From an uncultured Geobacter sp. (lineage in GTDB: Bacteria > Desulfobacterota > Desulfuromonadia > Geobacterales > Geobacteraceae), in assembly GCA_937886325.1 (NCBI GenBank), contig CALABV010000210.1, positions 1-64,000 of the forward strand: 64,000 nucleotides of DNA, in the 5' to 3' direction. Below are positions 31,024 through 42,975 of this stretch, piece by piece. The position numbers and the translations under genes are program-made. The notes under the pieces were generated by a model. The model worked only from the letters and a program-made list of their open reading frames with translations. It was not told the origin of the DNA and made no database searches. Numbering within the stretch: the stretch's first letter is position 1; every line of letters begins with the position of its first letter.

Positions 31024-31782
31024 GTGACTGAGGAAAAGGCCAGGTTGGATAAAGTACTTGTAGATCGTGGTCTCGTTGAGTCCAGGGAAAGGGCCAAGGC
31101 GCTAATAATGGCTGGCCACGTTTTTGTAAAGGGACAGCCTGCTATAAAAGCCGGAGTGCTTGTAAATAAGGATGTGGAGATATTTCTAAAAAGCAGCAAT
31201 AATCCCTTCGTGAGCCGCGGTGGGATAAAGCTCCAGAAAGCTTTAGATGAGTTTTCAATCTCTGTTGAGGGATTGTGTGCCCTTGATGTGGGCGCTTCCA
31301 CAGGGGGGTTTACCGACTGTCTCTTGCAACGCGGCGCTAGAAAAGTGATTGCAGTGGATGTTGGTTATGGTCAACTTGCATGGAAACTTCGCCAAGATGA
31401 ACGCGTATACTGTCTCGAAAGGACAAATATACGCTATTTGGAAGCGAACTCCCTGCCTGAGATGCCGGACCTTGCGGTAATTGATGCATCATTTATTTCG
31501 CTTGAAAAAGTAATGCCTGCAACACTCCGTCTTACAAAAGAGAGAGCAGAAATAGTCGCACTTATTAAGCCTCAATTCGAAGTAGGACGGGGGGAAGTTG
31601 GAAAGGGTGGGGTTGTACGTGATGAGCGAAAGCATCACGAAGTAGTATCTTCAATTTGCAGACTAGCTGAAGATCTTGGTCTTACTGTGTGTGGGGTTAT
31701 AGAATCGCCGCTTCTTGGTCCAAAAGGAAACCGCGAGTTTTTAATTCATTTAAAAAAGAATTTGCAGCAGACATATATGTAA
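31024..31782 (+). CDS. tlyA: TlyA-type rRNA 2'-O-methyltransferase
   Basis: A 252-residue protein of the TlyA family, known in mycobacteria for 2'-O-methylation of rRNA that gives capreomycin sensitivity. An N-terminal S4 RNA-binding domain (about residues 5-65, LDKVLVDRGLVESRERAKAL) is followed by an FtsJ-like SAM domain with ALDVGASTGGFTDCLL. GTG 31024 with AGAGG upstream fits the family start; an in-frame ATG at 30991 would overlap the probable promoter. Annotated haemolysin in old databases; methyltransferase is the better call. Confidence 0.88.
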   Translation: MTEEKARLDKVLVDRGLVESRERAKALIMAGHVFVKGQPAIKAGVLVNKDVEIFLKSSNNPFVSRGGIKLQKALDEFSISVEGLCALDVGASTGGFTDCLLQRGARKVIAVDVGYGQLAWKLRQDERVYCLERTNIRYLEANSLPEMPDLAVIDASFISLEKVMPATLRLTKERAEIVALIKPQFEVGRGEVGKGGVVRDERKHHEVVSSICRLAEDLGLTVCGVIESPLLGPKGNREFLIHLKKNLQQTYM

Positions 31783-31883
31783 ACGGCAAAATTATTTTCT
31801 GCTAGTTGTATGAAAAATATGATAGGTAATGTATAACCATTTTTCACAATCTTTTGTATCACTTCATTGGGTTGAAAAGGGGG

Positions 31884-32234
31884 ATGGAATTGGATAGATG
31901 CCTTTTCTGCCAGATAATTGCTGATGAGATACCGTCCCGCAAGGTCTACGAGGATGAGCACCTTATTGTAATAGAGGATATTTCTCCGGTAGCTCCGTTG
32001 CATGTGCTGATTATTCCGCGGAGACATCTCGTTAATTCTCTGGACTTGGGGGAGGAGGATTCTTTTGTAGTTGGTCACGCCTTTCATGTTGCGGCTAAAA
32101 TTGCACGAAAGAACGGTTTTGCAGATGAAGGCTTCAGGATAGTCAATAATAACAATGTTGGAGCGGGCCAGTCTGTGTTTCATCTCCATTTTCACCTTTT
32201 GGCTGGAAGAAAGTTTTCTTGGCCACCCGGTTAG
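31884..32234 (+). CDS. HIT family nucleotide-binding protein
   Basis: A 116-residue histidine triad protein related to HINT phosphoramidases, which hydrolyse aminoacyl- or other adenylates. The triad motif is HLHFHLL near the C-terminus, preceded by NNNVGAGQSV. The N-terminal CLFCQIIADEIPSRKVYED, with CxxC, is typical. ATG 31884 follows AAAAGGGGG; an in-frame ATG 30 bases upstream is poorer. Substrate cannot be read from sequence. Confidence 0.92.
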   Translation: MELDRCLFCQIIADEIPSRKVYEDEHLIVIEDISPVAPLHVLIIPRRHLVNSLDLGEEDSFVVGHAFHVAAKIARKNGFADEGFRIVNNNNVGAGQSVFHLHFHLLAGRKFSWPPG

Positions 32235-32319
32235 GGGCTAGAAAAGGATGGAACTTGACAGGGGCGGTTTTTTATAGAGTGAAAGCCGAATTTCGAGAAT
32301 TTAGAGAAAGGAGAGAACT

Positions 32320-32865
32320 GTGAAGAAGGGTATTTTGTCGATCTGCTTTGTAATGCTTCTGTTTATCGGCACGGCGATGGCTGAAACGTATATCTGGGAA
32401 GACGCAAATGGAACGGTGAATTTTTCAGAGGATATTTCCCACGTTCCGAAAAAATACAGAAAAAATGTTCGCATACGTGGCGATGTATCCTCATATGAAA
32501 CTGAACAGTCAAGCTCTGCTGCGGAGTCGGGGGCGGCAAAACCTTCAACTTCTGCTCCCGTTGTGTCTGATGCAGGGAAGCCTGGCGAGGGAAATGAAAA
32601 AAAGCAACTCCGGTACGGGGGCAAGAGTGGTGAAGAGTGGAGAAATGAGTTCGCCTATTTGAAGGCAGATTTGAGGTCAACGGATGATCAGATCGCCGAG
32701 TTGAATGGGCGCCTCGCCGATACGAGCAGAATGTCGCGCTCAGATTATCTCAATACACAGAGCTCTCTGAAATCACTTCAAATGCATAAGACTGAGGTGG
32801 GGAGAAAACTCGATGCGCTGAGCCAAGCTGCGACAAGGGCTGGTTTACCTGCCGAATTCCGGTGA
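32320..32865 (+). CDS. Secreted DUF4124-domain protein (first paralogue)
   Basis: A 181-residue protein with a signal peptide (cleavage expected after GTAMA, residue 21), then a DUF4124 domain (TYIWEDANGTVNFSEDISHVPKKYR), a low-complexity Ser/Ala/Pro linker and a helical C-terminal region. DUF4124 is a small domain of unknown role in exported proteins of deltaproteobacteria and others. The start is GTG after AAAGGAGAG. A second gene at 41975-42529 has the same layout and ends alike, so they are paralogues. Confidence 0.85.
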   Translation: MKKGILSICFVMLLFIGTAMAETYIWEDANGTVNFSEDISHVPKKYRKNVRIRGDVSSYETEQSSSAAESGAAKPSTSAPVVSDAGKPGEGNEKKQLRYGGKSGEEWRNEFAYLKADLRSTDDQIAELNGRLADTSRMSRSDYLNTQSSLKSLQMHKTEVGRKLDALSQAATRAGLPAEFR

Positions 32866-32895
32866 GGTGGACTCGTCTGTATGAGAGCCCATGAT

Positions 32896-32936
32896 GCACA
32901 GAGAGCCCGGAAGATTTATTCCCAGGCTCTTTGTGC
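32896..32936 (+). terminator. Hairpin after the DUF4124 gene, possible terminator
   Basis: GCACAGAGAGCC (32896-32907) and GGCTCTTTGTGC (32925-32936) pair over 12 bases with one G-U, and GGAA/TTCC can extend the stem inwards. It begins 30 bases after the stop codon. No T run follows on either strand, so termination is uncertain. Confidence 0.45.
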
Positions 32937-33559
32937 GTAAATAGATGGCGTTACATTCGATCCTTTCCTCTAATCCGTCAGTGAAAAAAGGAACAATCTC
33001 GACAAGCACGCTCTTTCCGACTGTCCTTGCCTTTATGTCGGTTTTTTCCCTTTTCAAGCGGTGCTACGCGCCTTGCGGATGAGAAATACGCTTTCGCGGT
33101 GATGCTTTGTAACGCCAATGGTACTTGCTCCGGAATGCCGTAGGGTAGTCTGAGGTGCCGACCTTTGAGCTAGCATAGTCGGGAATGAGACGTAAGGTTG
33201 CCTTTCGTAAGGCGTACACACTGCCCCTGAACCCGGTTTGAAAGTTTGTTTATTGGATGTCAGTCTCTTACCGTGCCGTACATACATCCCAGAGCAATTT
33301 CAAAGAACGGCTTGATGTGATTCCATTATAGGTCCTTTAACAGCTCTGTCAAGCTCAAGAAAACATTAGGATTATAGAAAAACGCTGTTTTGAAATGGAA
33401 AAAGAGAGCTATTTTTTCCTCGTGTTTTGACCTGGCTACGAACACTCACCCTCCAAGATGGCGGCTTGAGGAGTCAAACCCTTTTTAATATACCGCTGAC
33501 GAATCATCTGTTGGATCAGTCTCCCGGCATAATCGTGGCTGGACAAGGAGGCGGTACAG
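32937..33559 (+). other. Gene-poor interval with no recognised function
   Basis: No convincing gene is seen on either strand. Two short - strand readings (33057-32845, TTG start; 33287-33054) lack ribosome binding sites and recognisable domains. A tight GCCTT-TCGT-AAGGC hairpin lies at 33200-33213. The last 60 bases hold the ribosome binding site AAGGAGG for the next gene. Composition is close to even, unlike the G+C-rich genes downstream. Confidence 0.5.
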
Positions 33560-34792
33560 GTGCGAGGCTCCTTTTGTTGGAAGTTTAAATTCATACTCTT
33601 CCCCCTATCACTTCTGGTGGTAACGTATCTTTATGAACCGTGCCTGACCTTGCTTTCACAACCATGGCGTGATTATGCGCCATATGCCACCTATCTCATG
33701 CTTCTACTGGGAATTCTCCTCAGCGTGCATTTTAATCGAAGCCGTGCATTCTTCATATTTATAATACTTATCTTCTTCCATTGGTACTGTATCTCCATCT
33801 TTCAAGGTAGATGGGGGGCGACTTCCGCTCAAAGGATTGATTGTACACTCTGGTATCTCGTGCCGGTGAATATCACGCTATTCAGCATGATGAGGGAAAA
33901 AGGGATATTTACCTTGGCAGGACGGTTGCGGTTTGTTTTTCTCGTTGCACAGGGTGGAGCGCTTTTCTTACTGGGCAAGTCAAGTTTGGCGGCCTCGCTG
34001 CAGACTGATATGTTTCTGAAGGATGCCGCAGTTGGGCATCATGATGTTCCTCCTTTCGCACTTCTGCTTATGGGCGTATGCGTCACCGCAGTAGCAGTAC
34101 GATCCTGCAGAAAACAGTCCTTTATCGAAAGCGGCTTCCTTGGTGCCCTTCTTGCTGTTGTCTGGATTTCCCGTCCAGAATCGAACGCAACTACCTCATC
34201 GGTTTTTCTGTTTGTGGCAGGTCTGATTCTTGCTGTAAGCATTCTTCAGGATTTCCATACTATGGCTCATCGTGACGAATTAACGGGGCTTCTGTCACGG
34301 CGTGTGCTGACCGAAGATTTACAGGGGCTCGGGCGGCGGTATGCTATCGCCATGCTCGACATGGATCATTTCAAACGCTTGAATGATTCATATGGACACG
34401 ACGCGGGTGACCAAGTGCTGCGGATGGCGGCGGACAAGATGCGTAAGGTCGGCGCCGGGGGCAAGGCGTACCGGTACGGTGGTGAGGAATTCGCGATTCT
34501 TTTTCCACGCAAGGGTCTGGTTGATGTTCTTCCTCTTTTGGATGATCTCCGCTCTACAATTGCGTCCTATCGATTCCGGTTGCGGGGAAAGGAACGACCT
34601 GTGCGGAAAAAGGAGGGAAAAAGGCTTCGATCAGCAGAGAATGATGATTCCCATATTTCCTTTACCGTCAGTATCGGTGTCGCAGAGAGCGGTAACGACC
34701 GTAAAAGTGCCAGGGATGTTCTTGCCGCAGCGGACGAGGCCCTTTACAAAGCGAAACAGAGAGGCAGAAATCGTGTCATCTCGGCCATATGA
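33560..34792 (+). CDS. Membrane-bound GGDEF diguanylate cyclase
   Basis: A 410-residue protein with an N-terminal membrane part of about seven hydrophobic segments (residues 10-225) and a C-terminal GGDEF domain making cyclic di-GMP. The active-site motif is GGEEF at residues 307-311, preceded by HRDELTGLLSRRVL and MLDMDHFKRLNDSYGHDAGD. The RxxD inhibitory site normally placed before it is absent (GAGG there). A basic insertion (RKKEGKRLR) follows. The start is GTG, eight bases after AAGGAGG. The input signal is unknown. Confidence 0.88.
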   Translation: MRGSFCWKFKFILFPLSLLVVTYLYEPCLTLLSQPWRDYAPYATYLMLLLGILLSVHFNRSRAFFIFIILIFFHWYCISIFQGRWGATSAQRIDCTLWYLVPVNITLFSMMREKGIFTLAGRLRFVFLVAQGGALFLLGKSSLAASLQTDMFLKDAAVGHHDVPPFALLLMGVCVTAVAVRSCRKQSFIESGFLGALLAVVWISRPESNATTSSVFLFVAGLILAVSILQDFHTMAHRDELTGLLSRRVLTEDLQGLGRRYAIAMLDMDHFKRLNDSYGHDAGDQVLRMAADKMRKVGAGGKAYRYGGEEFAILFPRKGLVDVLPLLDDLRSTIASYRFRLRGKERPVRKKEGKRLRSAENDDSHISFTVSIGVAESGNDRKSARDVLAAADEALYKAKQRGRNRVISAI

Positions 34793-34819
34793 TATGATTT
34801 GGTGCGGTGTCCCATTCCC

Positions 34820-34849
34820 TTGACACCGGCTCTTTATTCGTGACATAAT
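34820..34849 (+). promoter_or_regulatory. Sigma-70 promoter of dnaE
   Basis: TTGACA (34820-34825) and CATAAT (34844-34849) are 18 bases apart in the short gap between the GGDEF gene and dnaE. Transcription would start near 34856, giving a leader of about 65 bases that contains a strong hairpin. It probably serves dnaE-accA-rluB. Confidence 0.7.
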
Positions 34850-34874
34850 TTTCGCGAATTATTCCTTTCTCAAC

Positions 34875-34900
34875 CGGGAGCTACCTGTTGGTGGCTCCCG
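34875..34900 (+). promoter_or_regulatory. Hairpin in the dnaE leader
   Basis: CGGGAGCTACC (34875-34885) and GGTGGCTCCCG (34890-34900) pair over 11 bases with one U-G and a UGUU loop. It lies between promoter and start codon and has only a broken T run after it (GTCGTTGTA). An in-frame TTG at 34888 falls inside the loop, which argues against that start. Confidence 0.5.
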
Positions 34901-34920
34901 TCGTTGTATCCGCGGAGCTT

Positions 34921-38388
<3,468 letters not shown>

Positions 38389-38442
38389 CCACCGCCTTCG
38401 TGACGTGAAGAAGAACCCAGGAACCCCAAGGAGAATGACAGG

Positions 38443-39399
38443 ATGTCCCTGAACCAGCATCTGGATTTTGAAAAGCCGATTGTCGAACTTGAGGAGAAAC
38501 TACGTGAGCTTCAAGAATTTTCGACAGCTTCGGTTAATCTGAAAACGGAAATCAGTCGCCTGGAAAAGAAGGTGGAGAAGATGAGGGAAGAAGTATTCTC
38601 CAACCTTACCCGTTGGCAGAAGGTTCAACTTGCGCGACACATAAACCGCCCGTTTACTATGGACTACATACGGCTCATTTTCACCGATTTCATCGAACTG
38701 CACGGTGATCGCAAGTTTGCAGACGATCATGCAATCGTTGCCGGCCTGGCGAGGCTTGACGGTGAACCTGTTATGGTGATCGGTCATCAAAAAGGACGGG
38801 ATACCAAGGAAAAGGTATACCGAAACTTCGGAATGCCGAATCCCGAGGGGTACCGCAAGGCATTGCGGCTCATGGAGATGGCAGAACGGTTCCAACTGCC
38901 CATCATAACCTTCGTTGACACTCCCGGCGCTTTTCCCGGTATCGGCGCGGAAGAGAGGGGGCAGGCGGAGGCTATCGCCAGAAACCTCATGGAGATGTCT
39001 CGACTCCATACTCCCATTGTGGTGGTGGTTACCGGAGAAGGTGGATCGGGAGGCGCGTTGGCGATTGCGGTCGGAGACAGGATATTGATGTTGGAGCACT
39101 CTATCTATTCCGTCATCTCACCCGAAGGGTGCGCAGCAATCCTCTGGTCCGACGGAACCAAAGGAGAAATTGCCGCGGAGGCTCTCAAGCCGACAGCCCA
39201 GGATCTGAAAGAGCTTGATGTTATCGACGAAATCGTCCCCGAACCTTTGGGAGGGGCGCACCGGGACCATGATGCCGCGGCGAAAAGCGTGCAGGAGGCC
39301 ATTGAGAGAAGCCTTCGAGAGCTGAAAGAGCTTCCCATGGAAAAGATTCTTGCGGAACGGTACGACAAGTTTCGGCGGATGGCCAGATTCACCGAGTAG
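38443..39399 (+). CDS. accA: Acetyl-CoA carboxylase carboxyltransferase subunit alpha
   Basis: A 318-residue subunit that, with AccD, moves the carboxyl group from biotin to acetyl-CoA, the first step of fatty acid synthesis. The helical N-terminus ([15 protein letters not shown]) and the crotonase-like core with [15 protein letters not shown] are typical, and the length equals the E. coli protein. AAGGAGAATGACAGG precedes the ATG. dnaE-accA is a widespread gene pair. Confidence 0.96.
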   Translation: MSLNQHLDFEKPIVELEEKLRELQEFSTASVNLKTEISRLEKKVEKMREEVFSNLTRWQKVQLARHINRPFTMDYIRLIFTDFIELHGDRKFADDHAIVAGLARLDGEPVMVIGHQKGRDTKEKVYRNFGMPNPEGYRKALRLMEMAERFQLPIITFVDTPGAFPGIGAEERGQAEAIARNLMEMSRLHTPIVVVVTGEGGSGGALAIAVGDRILMLEHSIYSVISPEGCAAILWSDGTKGEIAAEALKPTAQDLKELDVIDEIVPEPLGGAHRDHDAAAKSVQEAIERSLRELKELPMEKILAERYDKFRRMARFTE

Positions 39400-39484
39400 C
39401 CGGAAGACCCGGTGGTTGCCGGATTCAGTGTGGAACGGGGAAAGGGGCGCAAAAGGAGGCCCTTTTTCCGTTTCAGGGGGAAAC

Positions 39485-40288
39485 ATGAAAGAACGTTTGC
39501 AGAAAATACTCTCGCAGGCCGGCATATCTTCCCGTCGCGGTGCAGAAGAATTAATTGACGAGGGAAGGGTTTCGGTAAACGGAGTCTTGGTGCTGGAGAA
39601 GGGGACCAAGGCCGATCCCGAGACGGACTTGATTGCCGTTGACGGCAAGGTGCTCACCCTGAACGTTTCCAAAAAGTACCTTGTTCTCTATAAGCCGGCG
39701 GGATATATGACCACATTGAAAGATCCCCAGGGACGGCCCCTGGTGACCGACCTTCTTTCGGGTATCAGCGAGAGGGTCTATCCCGTGGGGCGGCTGGATT
39801 ACAACACCGAGGGGCTTCTGCTGCTGACAAACGACGGAGAATGGGCGAACTCCCTCGCCCATCCACGTCACGAAGTGGACAAAGAATACCATGTCAGGGT
39901 GAAGGGAAAGGTGGCGGCCGGGCAGATGCAGCGGCTCGCCGGCGGAGTTGAGCTTGATGACGGCAAAGCAGCACCCGCGGAAGTGCGAATTGTTCGAGAG
40001 AGTGATAACAACACATGGCTTTCCATCATCATCCATGAGGGCCGCTATCGCCAGGTGCGGCGCATGTGCGAGGCAGTGAGCCTTTCGGTTGTTCGACTGA
40101 AGAGGGTACGCTATGGTTTTCTCGGTCTGGAAGGGTTGAAGGCGGGGGAATATCGCCCTCTGACACCGGACGAAGTGGAGCGATTGCGGCGTCCGGTTCG
40201 CGGGGAGAAGGGGGGGAAGGCAGCTCCCTCCTTCTCGAAAAAACGAAGAGAAGGAAAAATATCCGATAAAAAGAAAAAGCCGGCGTAA
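39485..40288 (+). CDS. rluB: 23S rRNA pseudouridine synthase, RluB/RsuA family
   Basis: A 267-residue enzyme of the RsuA/RluB/E/F group. An N-terminal S4 domain (RLQKILSQAGISSRRGAEEL) precedes the catalytic domain, with the nucleophile Asp in VGRLDYNTEGLLLLTNDG. The C-terminal tail is Lys/Arg-rich, nearer to RluB than RsuA, but the exact uridine is inferred. ATG 39485 follows AGGGGG. Its last codons form the 5' arm of a terminator. Confidence 0.9.
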   Translation: MKERLQKILSQAGISSRRGAEELIDEGRVSVNGVLVLEKGTKADPETDLIAVDGKVLTLNVSKKYLVLYKPAGYMTTLKDPQGRPLVTDLLSGISERVYPVGRLDYNTEGLLLLTNDGEWANSLAHPRHEVDKEYHVRVKGKVAAGQMQRLAGGVELDDGKAAPAEVRIVRESDNNTWLSIIIHEGRYRQVRRMCEAVSLSVVRLKRVRYGFLGLEGLKAGEYRPLTPDEVERLRRPVRGEKGGKAAPSFSKKRREGKISDKKKKPA

Positions 40289-40308
40289 TCATGTGCGCCG
40301 GCTTTTTT
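40274..40308. terminator. Bidirectional intrinsic terminator
   Basis: GCCGGCG (40279-40285) and CGCCGGC (40296-40302) form a 7-bp G+C stem. Six T follow on the + strand, and five A precede it, which read as T on the - strand. It ends the rluB transcript and, from the other side, the slipin/NfeD transcript. The 5' arm overlaps the rluB stop codon. Confidence 0.9.
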
Positions 40309-40340
40309 GCCATGCAATTATTTGGCGGATACAGCCCCGT

Positions 40341-41186
40341 CTATTTGTGCAGTATTCCCTTCACCGCATCCAGCAGGTCCGCAGGCAGGACGTAGGTCTT
40401 GGTATTCTGGGAAGTCGCCAGCTTCTGCATTGCTCCCACGTACCGATCCCCGAGAAGGAACATTGCCGGTAATTCCTTGTCTCCAACTGCACGGGCAATG
40501 TTTTCGATGGCCTTTGATGATGCTTCGGCAAGGGTCACCTGGGCCTCGGCTTCTCTCCTTGCGGCTTCGAGTTTTCCCTCCGCATCCAAAATTACGGCGG
40601 CCTTGCGTCCTTCAGCTTCCAGGATGGCGGCCCGCTTTGTTCTTTCTGCCGAGGCCTGTTGCTCCATGGCGTGCTGCATGGATGCCGAAGGCTTGATGTC
40701 CTGGATTTCCACCGATTTCACCGAAATACCCCAATCCACTACGTCGCTGGAGATGATTTCTCGAAGTCGGGCCTTGATAGTGTCCCGTGAAGAGAGCGCC
40801 ACGTCCAGTTCCATTTCTCCGATAATCGCCCTCAGGGTTGTCATGATCAGGTTTTGAATGGCGTACTCGAAATTGGATATCCCGTACACTGCCAGGACGG
40901 GGTCGATAACCTTGATGAAGGCAATGGCATTGCAGACGATAACGGCATTATCTTTTGTAATCGCCTCCTGTGAGCCTATTTCCAGGGGCATGTCCTTGGT
41001 GGTGATGCGATAGGCGACTGTGTCGATGTAGGGGATAATAAAGTTGAGGCCGGGTTTCAGCGTTACATGATACTTTCCGAGTCGCTGGACAACGTACTCG
41101 TATCCCTGGGGAACTATCCTGACCCCCATCATGATCGTCGCGGCTACCGCCAATGCCAGAATGATAAAGATTACCACGCTTGCCAT
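40341..41186 (-). CDS. Slipin/QmcA-like SPFH-domain membrane protein
   Basis: A 281-residue protein with one N-terminal transmembrane segment (residues 4-20), an SPFH (band 7) domain starting VPQGYEYVVQRLGKYH, and a long charged helix (EAEGRKAAVILDAEGKLEAA) that promotes oligomer rings. Such proteins organise membrane microdomains and often work with NfeD proteases or OB-fold partners. GAGGAGG lies five bases before the ATG. The NfeD gene is directly upstream on the same strand. Confidence 0.92.
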   Translation of the reverse strand: MASVVIFIILALAVAATIMMGVRIVPQGYEYVVQRLGKYHVTLKPGLNFIIPYIDTVAYRITTKDMPLEIGSQEAITKDNAVIVCNAIAFIKVIDPVLAVYGISNFEYAIQNLIMTTLRAIIGEMELDVALSSRDTIKARLREIISSDVVDWGISVKSVEIQDIKPSASMQHAMEQQASAERTKRAAILEAEGRKAAVILDAEGKLEAARREAEAQVTLAEASSKAIENIARAVGDKELPAMFLLGDRYVGAMQKLATSQNTKTYVLPADLLDAVKGILHK

Positions 41187-41224
41187 ACGTCCTCCTCAAT
41201 GTAACATCAGCACGTAACTATACT

Positions 41225-41662
41225 TCAGCCCTTTTTCAGCACCAGCTTGTCTCCCGCGATATCCGTGATTACACCCCGATCGCCCACCTGGAGAGGCTCC
41301 TCGGAGATGAAGGTCCACTCGTCCGAGCCCAGGACCGCAATGGGAAATCGAACGACACCTCCCGGGAACGTGGAATCGTTCACCCTGACGACAATCCCCG
41401 ATTTGCCCACTACCGCATCCTTGCTCTGACCAGATAACGTCTTTGTCTGCTGGCGGAAGAATCTGAACCAGAAATAGGTAAAGGCGCCTGACAGAACGGC
41501 CCAGAGAGCAAGCTGCACGGCAAGAGATTCAACCCCCGTAATGAGGGAGATCAACCCCACGACGATTGCCGCAAGTCCGAACCAGATGATAGTGAAAGAA
41601 GGGATAATCAGTTCCAGGGCGGTTATAGCTATTCCCACCGCAATCCAGATCCAGGGCTTCAC
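41225..41662 (-). CDS. NfeD-like membrane protein
   Basis: A 145-residue short NfeD protein: three or four hydrophobic segments in residues 3-75, then a soluble OB-fold domain (GKSGIVVRVNDSTFPGGVVRF). It lacks the serine-protease domain of long NfeD proteins. The start is GTG, seven bases after GGAGG; a longer in-frame ATG start lacks that spacing. It precedes the slipin gene by 38 bases, the classic NfeD-stomatin pair. Confidence 0.9.
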   Translation of the reverse strand: MKPWIWIAVGIAITALELIIPSFTIIWFGLAAIVVGLISLITGVESLAVQLALWAVLSGAFTYFWFRFFRQQTKTLSGQSKDAVVGKSGIVVRVNDSTFPGGVVRFPIAVLGSDEWTFISEEPLQVGDRGVITDIAGDKLVLKKG

Positions 41663-41974
41663 GTATGATCCTCCGCTCCGTTTTTGCACCTGTTGAGGTG
41701 AAATGAATAGATTATCTCGTAGTGTGCCTCACCGTCGTTGCGGTGTCAATGGAATGTTTGAACACTGGAAATGCTTCGACACCCGGTATGGGAGACGAAG
41801 GATCTGAACGTCGGTGAGGCGGTGGCCGTGTGTCTGGAGTGGTGGTCTTTTTCACTGTTGTCGCCCAATTTCGGTCGGACAGTCCCCGTATGCCAACATA
41901 CCGTGTTGACCATCCTTGTCGGTTGCGGCAGAATACAAGAATCGATGCAAAATTTGTTGCGGAAGGGATATGAC
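41663..41974. other. Divergent intergenic region with a long inverted repeat
   Basis: This gap separates the divergent NfeD and second DUF4124 genes. Its main feature is a widely spaced inverted repeat: 41726-41739 (GCCTCACCGTCGTT) and 41807-41820, complementary at 13 of 14 positions. TTGACC at 41906-41911 might be a -35 for the DUF4124 gene, but no good -10 is suitably spaced. No gene is seen. Confidence 0.5.
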
Positions 41975-42529
41975 ATGAGGGTTTCTTTCGTGCTTTTGGT
42001 ATTGATCTTCAGTAGCGCCGAGTTGTCAAATGCAGATACATACAAATGGGTAGACAATCAAGGCGTTGTCAATTTTACCGACAATCTGGATGCTGTGCCG
42101 AAAAAATACCGTTCGAAAGTCAAAGTCACACCATCAGGGGATGCTTCCGCAAGCGCGCCGAGTCAGGAAAAATCCGGTAACAACATGGAGACTGACAAAA
42201 AATCGGAAGCAACGGCATCAACTCCGGGGCGTCCCGAGGGACCGAAACTCTACGGTGGGCATGATGAGAGGTGGTGGAAATCAAGCTATGCATCGATTCG
42301 CGGGGAGTTGAAGAGCCTTCAGGACAACCTTCCCGCCAAAAAGGATGACCTTGAAAAGCTTCGGCGCAAATTGGTGATTTACACCTACGCGCGAAACCGT
42401 GTGGCCTACCAGGACAAACTTGCCGAAATTCAACGTGATGAAGACAGGATCAAGGTGTTGAACGATCAGTTGACAAATCTGGATACGCAGGCCGCCACCG
42501 CCGGTGTGCCGTTCGACTGGCGGCAATAG
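41975..42529 (+). CDS. Secreted DUF4124-domain protein (second paralogue)
   Basis: A 184-residue protein with a signal peptide (residues 1-20, ending near LSNA), a DUF4124 domain (DTYKWVDNQGVVNFTDNLDAVPKKYR), a polar linker, and a C-terminal helical region ending AATAGVPFDWRQ. The 32320-32865 protein ends AATRAGLPAEFR and shares the WEDANG/WVDNQG and VPKKYR blocks, so both come from one duplication. ATG 41975 follows GGAAGGG. Role unknown. Confidence 0.85.
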   Translation: MRVSFVLLVLIFSSAELSNADTYKWVDNQGVVNFTDNLDAVPKKYRSKVKVTPSGDASASAPSQEKSGNNMETDKKSEATASTPGRPEGPKLYGGHDERWWKSSYASIRGELKSLQDNLPAKKDDLEKLRRKLVIYTYARNRVAYQDKLAEIQRDEDRIKVLNDQLTNLDTQAATAGVPFDWRQ

Positions 42530-42586
42530 TACTGTGCTTGCTTTGTTCGTCCCTGTCATTTCAGGCGGCAGTCTCAATTTTCTTCG

Positions 42587-42615
42587 TTGACAGGGAAATG
42601 AAAAAAATGTATAAA
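42587..42615 (+). promoter_or_regulatory. Sigma-70 promoter of tRNA-Cys
   Basis: TTGACA (42587-42592) and TATAAA (42610-42615) are separated by exactly 17 bases, and the tRNA begins 63 bases further on. It is one of the two best promoters in the window. Confidence 0.8.
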
Positions 42616-42678
42616 AACTCTCCTCTCCCTGGTATGGATAACCTGGTATATACAGAGGTTTTCACCCAAATATTTTTC

Positions 42679-42753
<75 letters not shown>

Positions 42754-42758
42754 ATAAA

Positions 42759-42798
42759 AACAAAGGGTTAGCCGACCACGGTTAGCCCTTTTGTTCTT
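42759..42798 (+). terminator. Terminator of tRNA-Cys
   Basis: GGGTTAGCC (42765-42773) and GGTTAGCCC (42780-42788) pair over nine bases with two G-U pairs. AACAAA before and TTTTGTT after extend the stem and supply the T run. Confidence 0.8.
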
Positions 42799-42975
42799 TC
42801 CATGACGCACTTTTTTTCAGTAAACCCAAAATGCCCCCCTCTTTCATGCCCATCGAGATTTGCTCGAAAAGGGGAATCAGGTCTGTCTGGAGTAAGGCGG
42901 CAGGAATTACCGCTCTATTCTCTCTCGCCACTATCGGAGACCTGATGAGGCGGGGGCAATTCACCACTACCGGTC

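Noticed and set aside
32255..32278. Promoter before the first DUF4124 gene, TTGACA with TATAGA
   Set aside because: The boxes are only 12 bases apart, too close for sigma-70, and no other -10 fits.
33054..33287. A 77-residue protein on the - strand
   Set aside because: No ribosome binding site, no domain, and low-complexity codon use; reported as part of the unexplained region instead.
33050..33300. Cyclic di-GMP (GEMM) riboswitch upstream of the GGDEF gene
   Set aside because: The conserved core segments of that riboswitch class were not found on either strand.
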